Shown piece by piece: positions 42,807-43,992 of a DNA stretch of 43,992 nt. The translations under genes were made by a program, and so were the position numbers. The DNA is from a bacterium (GTDB lineage Bacteria; Verrucomicrobiota; Verrucomicrobiia; Limisphaerales; J093), in contig JAKANS010000026.1 in the NCBI GenBank assembly GCA_021823625.1, forward strand, positions 1 to 43,992, given 5' to 3'. The notes under the pieces are model-generated. The model saw only the letters and a list, made by a program, of their open reading frames with translations. It searched no databases and had not been told where the DNA came from. The stretch's first letter is position 1. Each line of letters starts with the position of its first letter.

Positions 42807-43992
42807 ATGCGCCACCATTTCCAAAGCCAGCCCGATCTCCAAATCACCCCCATCGAGAAGATTCGCCTGCCGCTCCAGAGCCGGGACGAGTTGCCGCCCA
42901 TCCTGGCCGGCCTGCAATGGATTTGGATGCAGCCCACGCTCAAGGCCGAGATTTTCGCGCTGCTCGAAGCCAAAATCCTCGCCGGCAAGCAGGCCACGGG
43001 CCGCCCCGGCATGGACCTCTGGCAGATCCTTGTGCTGGGCGTCGTCCGGCTGGGCCTGGACGCGGACTGGGATCGGATGGAACACGTCGCCAACTACGAC
43101 CTGCTCGTGCGCCAGATGCTCGGCGTGCCGGTGGCCCCGTGGGGAGCGGGCGCCAAGGTTTTCGGCCATCAAACCCTGCGGGACAACGTCGCCCTGCTCG
43201 ATGACGAACTGCTCCAACAGATCAACGCGCGCATCGCGGCGGCGGGAAGAGAGGTGTTCGCAAAAAAAGACGGCGCGCCGCTCGCGGCGCTTGAAGTGAA
43301 GGTGGACAGCTATGGGTTGGAAACCGACGTGCATTTTCCGACCGATTTGAACCTGCTGTGGGACGCGGGGCGCAAGTGTGTGGACCTGGTGGAAGGACTG
43401 CTCGCTTCCGGTTACGCCCTGCCGGGCTGGCGCAAGTGCAAGGCGTGGCGGCGGCAACTCAAGGCCTGCGAACGCGTCGCCAGCCAGATCGTCTATCGGG
43501 GCGGGCCAAACAAGGCGGCGCGCGTCAAAGCCGCCGTGCGCGAGTATCTGGCCGTGGGCCGCGCGCTTTCGGCCAAGGTGCAGCAGAGCCTGCTGGGCCT
43601 GTGCGAGGAAGCGGTGGACGGCGCCCGCTGGGAACGCCTCGCCTATTTCCACGCGCTGCTCGTCCAGCATCTGGACCTGGTGGACCGGCGGTTGTTGAAG
43701 CAGGAAACCATTCCCGCGCACGAGAAAGTGTTCTCGCTGTTCGAGCCGCACACCGAATGGATCCAGAAAGGCAAGCCGCGCCCGAACGTGGAACTGGGGC
43801 ACCGGCTGTTGATCGCGACCGACCAGCACCAGTTGATCCAGGACTACGCGGTGCTGCGGAACGAAGCGGAAGTGGATCAAAGCGTGCCGGTGGCGGACCG
43901 GTTGCTGGGCCGCTACGGCGCGGGCAGTGTGGCGAGCCTGAGTGTGGACAAGGGCTTCACCCGCGCCGCAGACCGGGAATTGTTGAGCCTCT
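42807..43992 (+). mobile_element. ISNCY-type transposase (5' part, runs off the window)
   Basis: The ATG at 42807 opens a frame with no stop up to the window end (395 codons). The start (SQPDLQITPIEKIRLPLQSRDELPPILAGLQWIW), GRPGMDLWQILVLGVVRLGL and the VDSYGLETDVHFPTDLNLLWDAG segment, which holds the first catalytic Asp, are typical of ISNCY/IS1202-like transposases; the second Asp is likely that of SVDKGF near the edge. The element must end beyond the window. The left terminal repeat should lie between 42600 and 42806, but I cannot define it without the right end. Confidence 0.85.

Overview
The window is high-GC DNA that reads best as a chromosomal segment of a Verrucomicrobiota-like (PVC group) bacterium. 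That placement is inference. It rests on the sugar-degrading enzymes (GH78, GH172, GH13), the many exported proteins, the giant exported protein whose C-terminus carries a DxDxDG calcium-type loop and an NFAEYAF-like tail, and the GatCA-HPr and KorAB housekeeping genes. No rRNA, tRNA or CRISPR array was seen. Because GC is high, almost every gene has a long open antisense frame, and I left these out.

Layout. 1-2.5 kb: an IS1380-type transposase and an uncharacterised gene. 2.5-7.2 kb: an aldo/keto reductase with a twin-arginine-like leader, a DUF2490 outer-membrane gene frameshifted at a G7 run, a DUF900 lipoprotein hydrolase, and a site-2-type membrane protease with CBS domains. 7.3-8.35 kb: a first accessory island with a ~118-bp stem-loop repeat, a 67-aa membrane protein, a zinc-ribbon membrane protein and the wreck of a DUF433/DUF5615 toxin-antitoxin (TA) pair. 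8.4-18.7 kb: a carbohydrate region (GH13 branching-type enzyme, GH78 rhamnosidase, DUF2961/GH172 protein, TolB-like propeller) with a HigBA module inside it. 18.8-21.2 kb: small mostly minus-strand genes (ParE-type TA, HicB with a dead HicA, a small membrane protein, a VOC protein, an HExxH protein) with an attC-like stem-loop. 21.5-31.6 kb: one gene for a ~3,329-aa exported protein with six ~257-residue glycine-rich repeats, a beta-helix, CARDB-like and caspase-like domains, closed by a strong terminator. 31.9-34.2 kb: a lipoprotein gene cut by an amber codon and an esterase/SMP-30 fusion. 34.3-37.1 kb: a second accessory island with a decayed MazEF-type module, two more copies of the ~118-bp repeat in front of small ORFs, a second zinc-ribbon gene and an intact DUF433/DUF5615 pair. 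37.2-42.6 kb: an SNF2 helicase stump, KorA-KorB, then GatA, GatC and an HPr-like protein. 42.8 kb to the end: an ISNCY-type transposase running off the edge.

The most notable signals are: (i) the giant repeat protein with an embedded caspase-like His/Cys domain; (ii) a repeat-plus-cassette architecture in which a conserved stem-loop stands in front of unrelated small genes, with a zinc-ribbon + TA block duplicated ~28 kb apart, intact in one place and decayed in the other; (iii) an unusual density of TA modules, five kinds of which several are visibly broken; (iv) several precise lesions (G7 frameshift, in-frame TAG, lost start or stop codons), which suggest either active gene decay or consensus errors and can be tested with reads.
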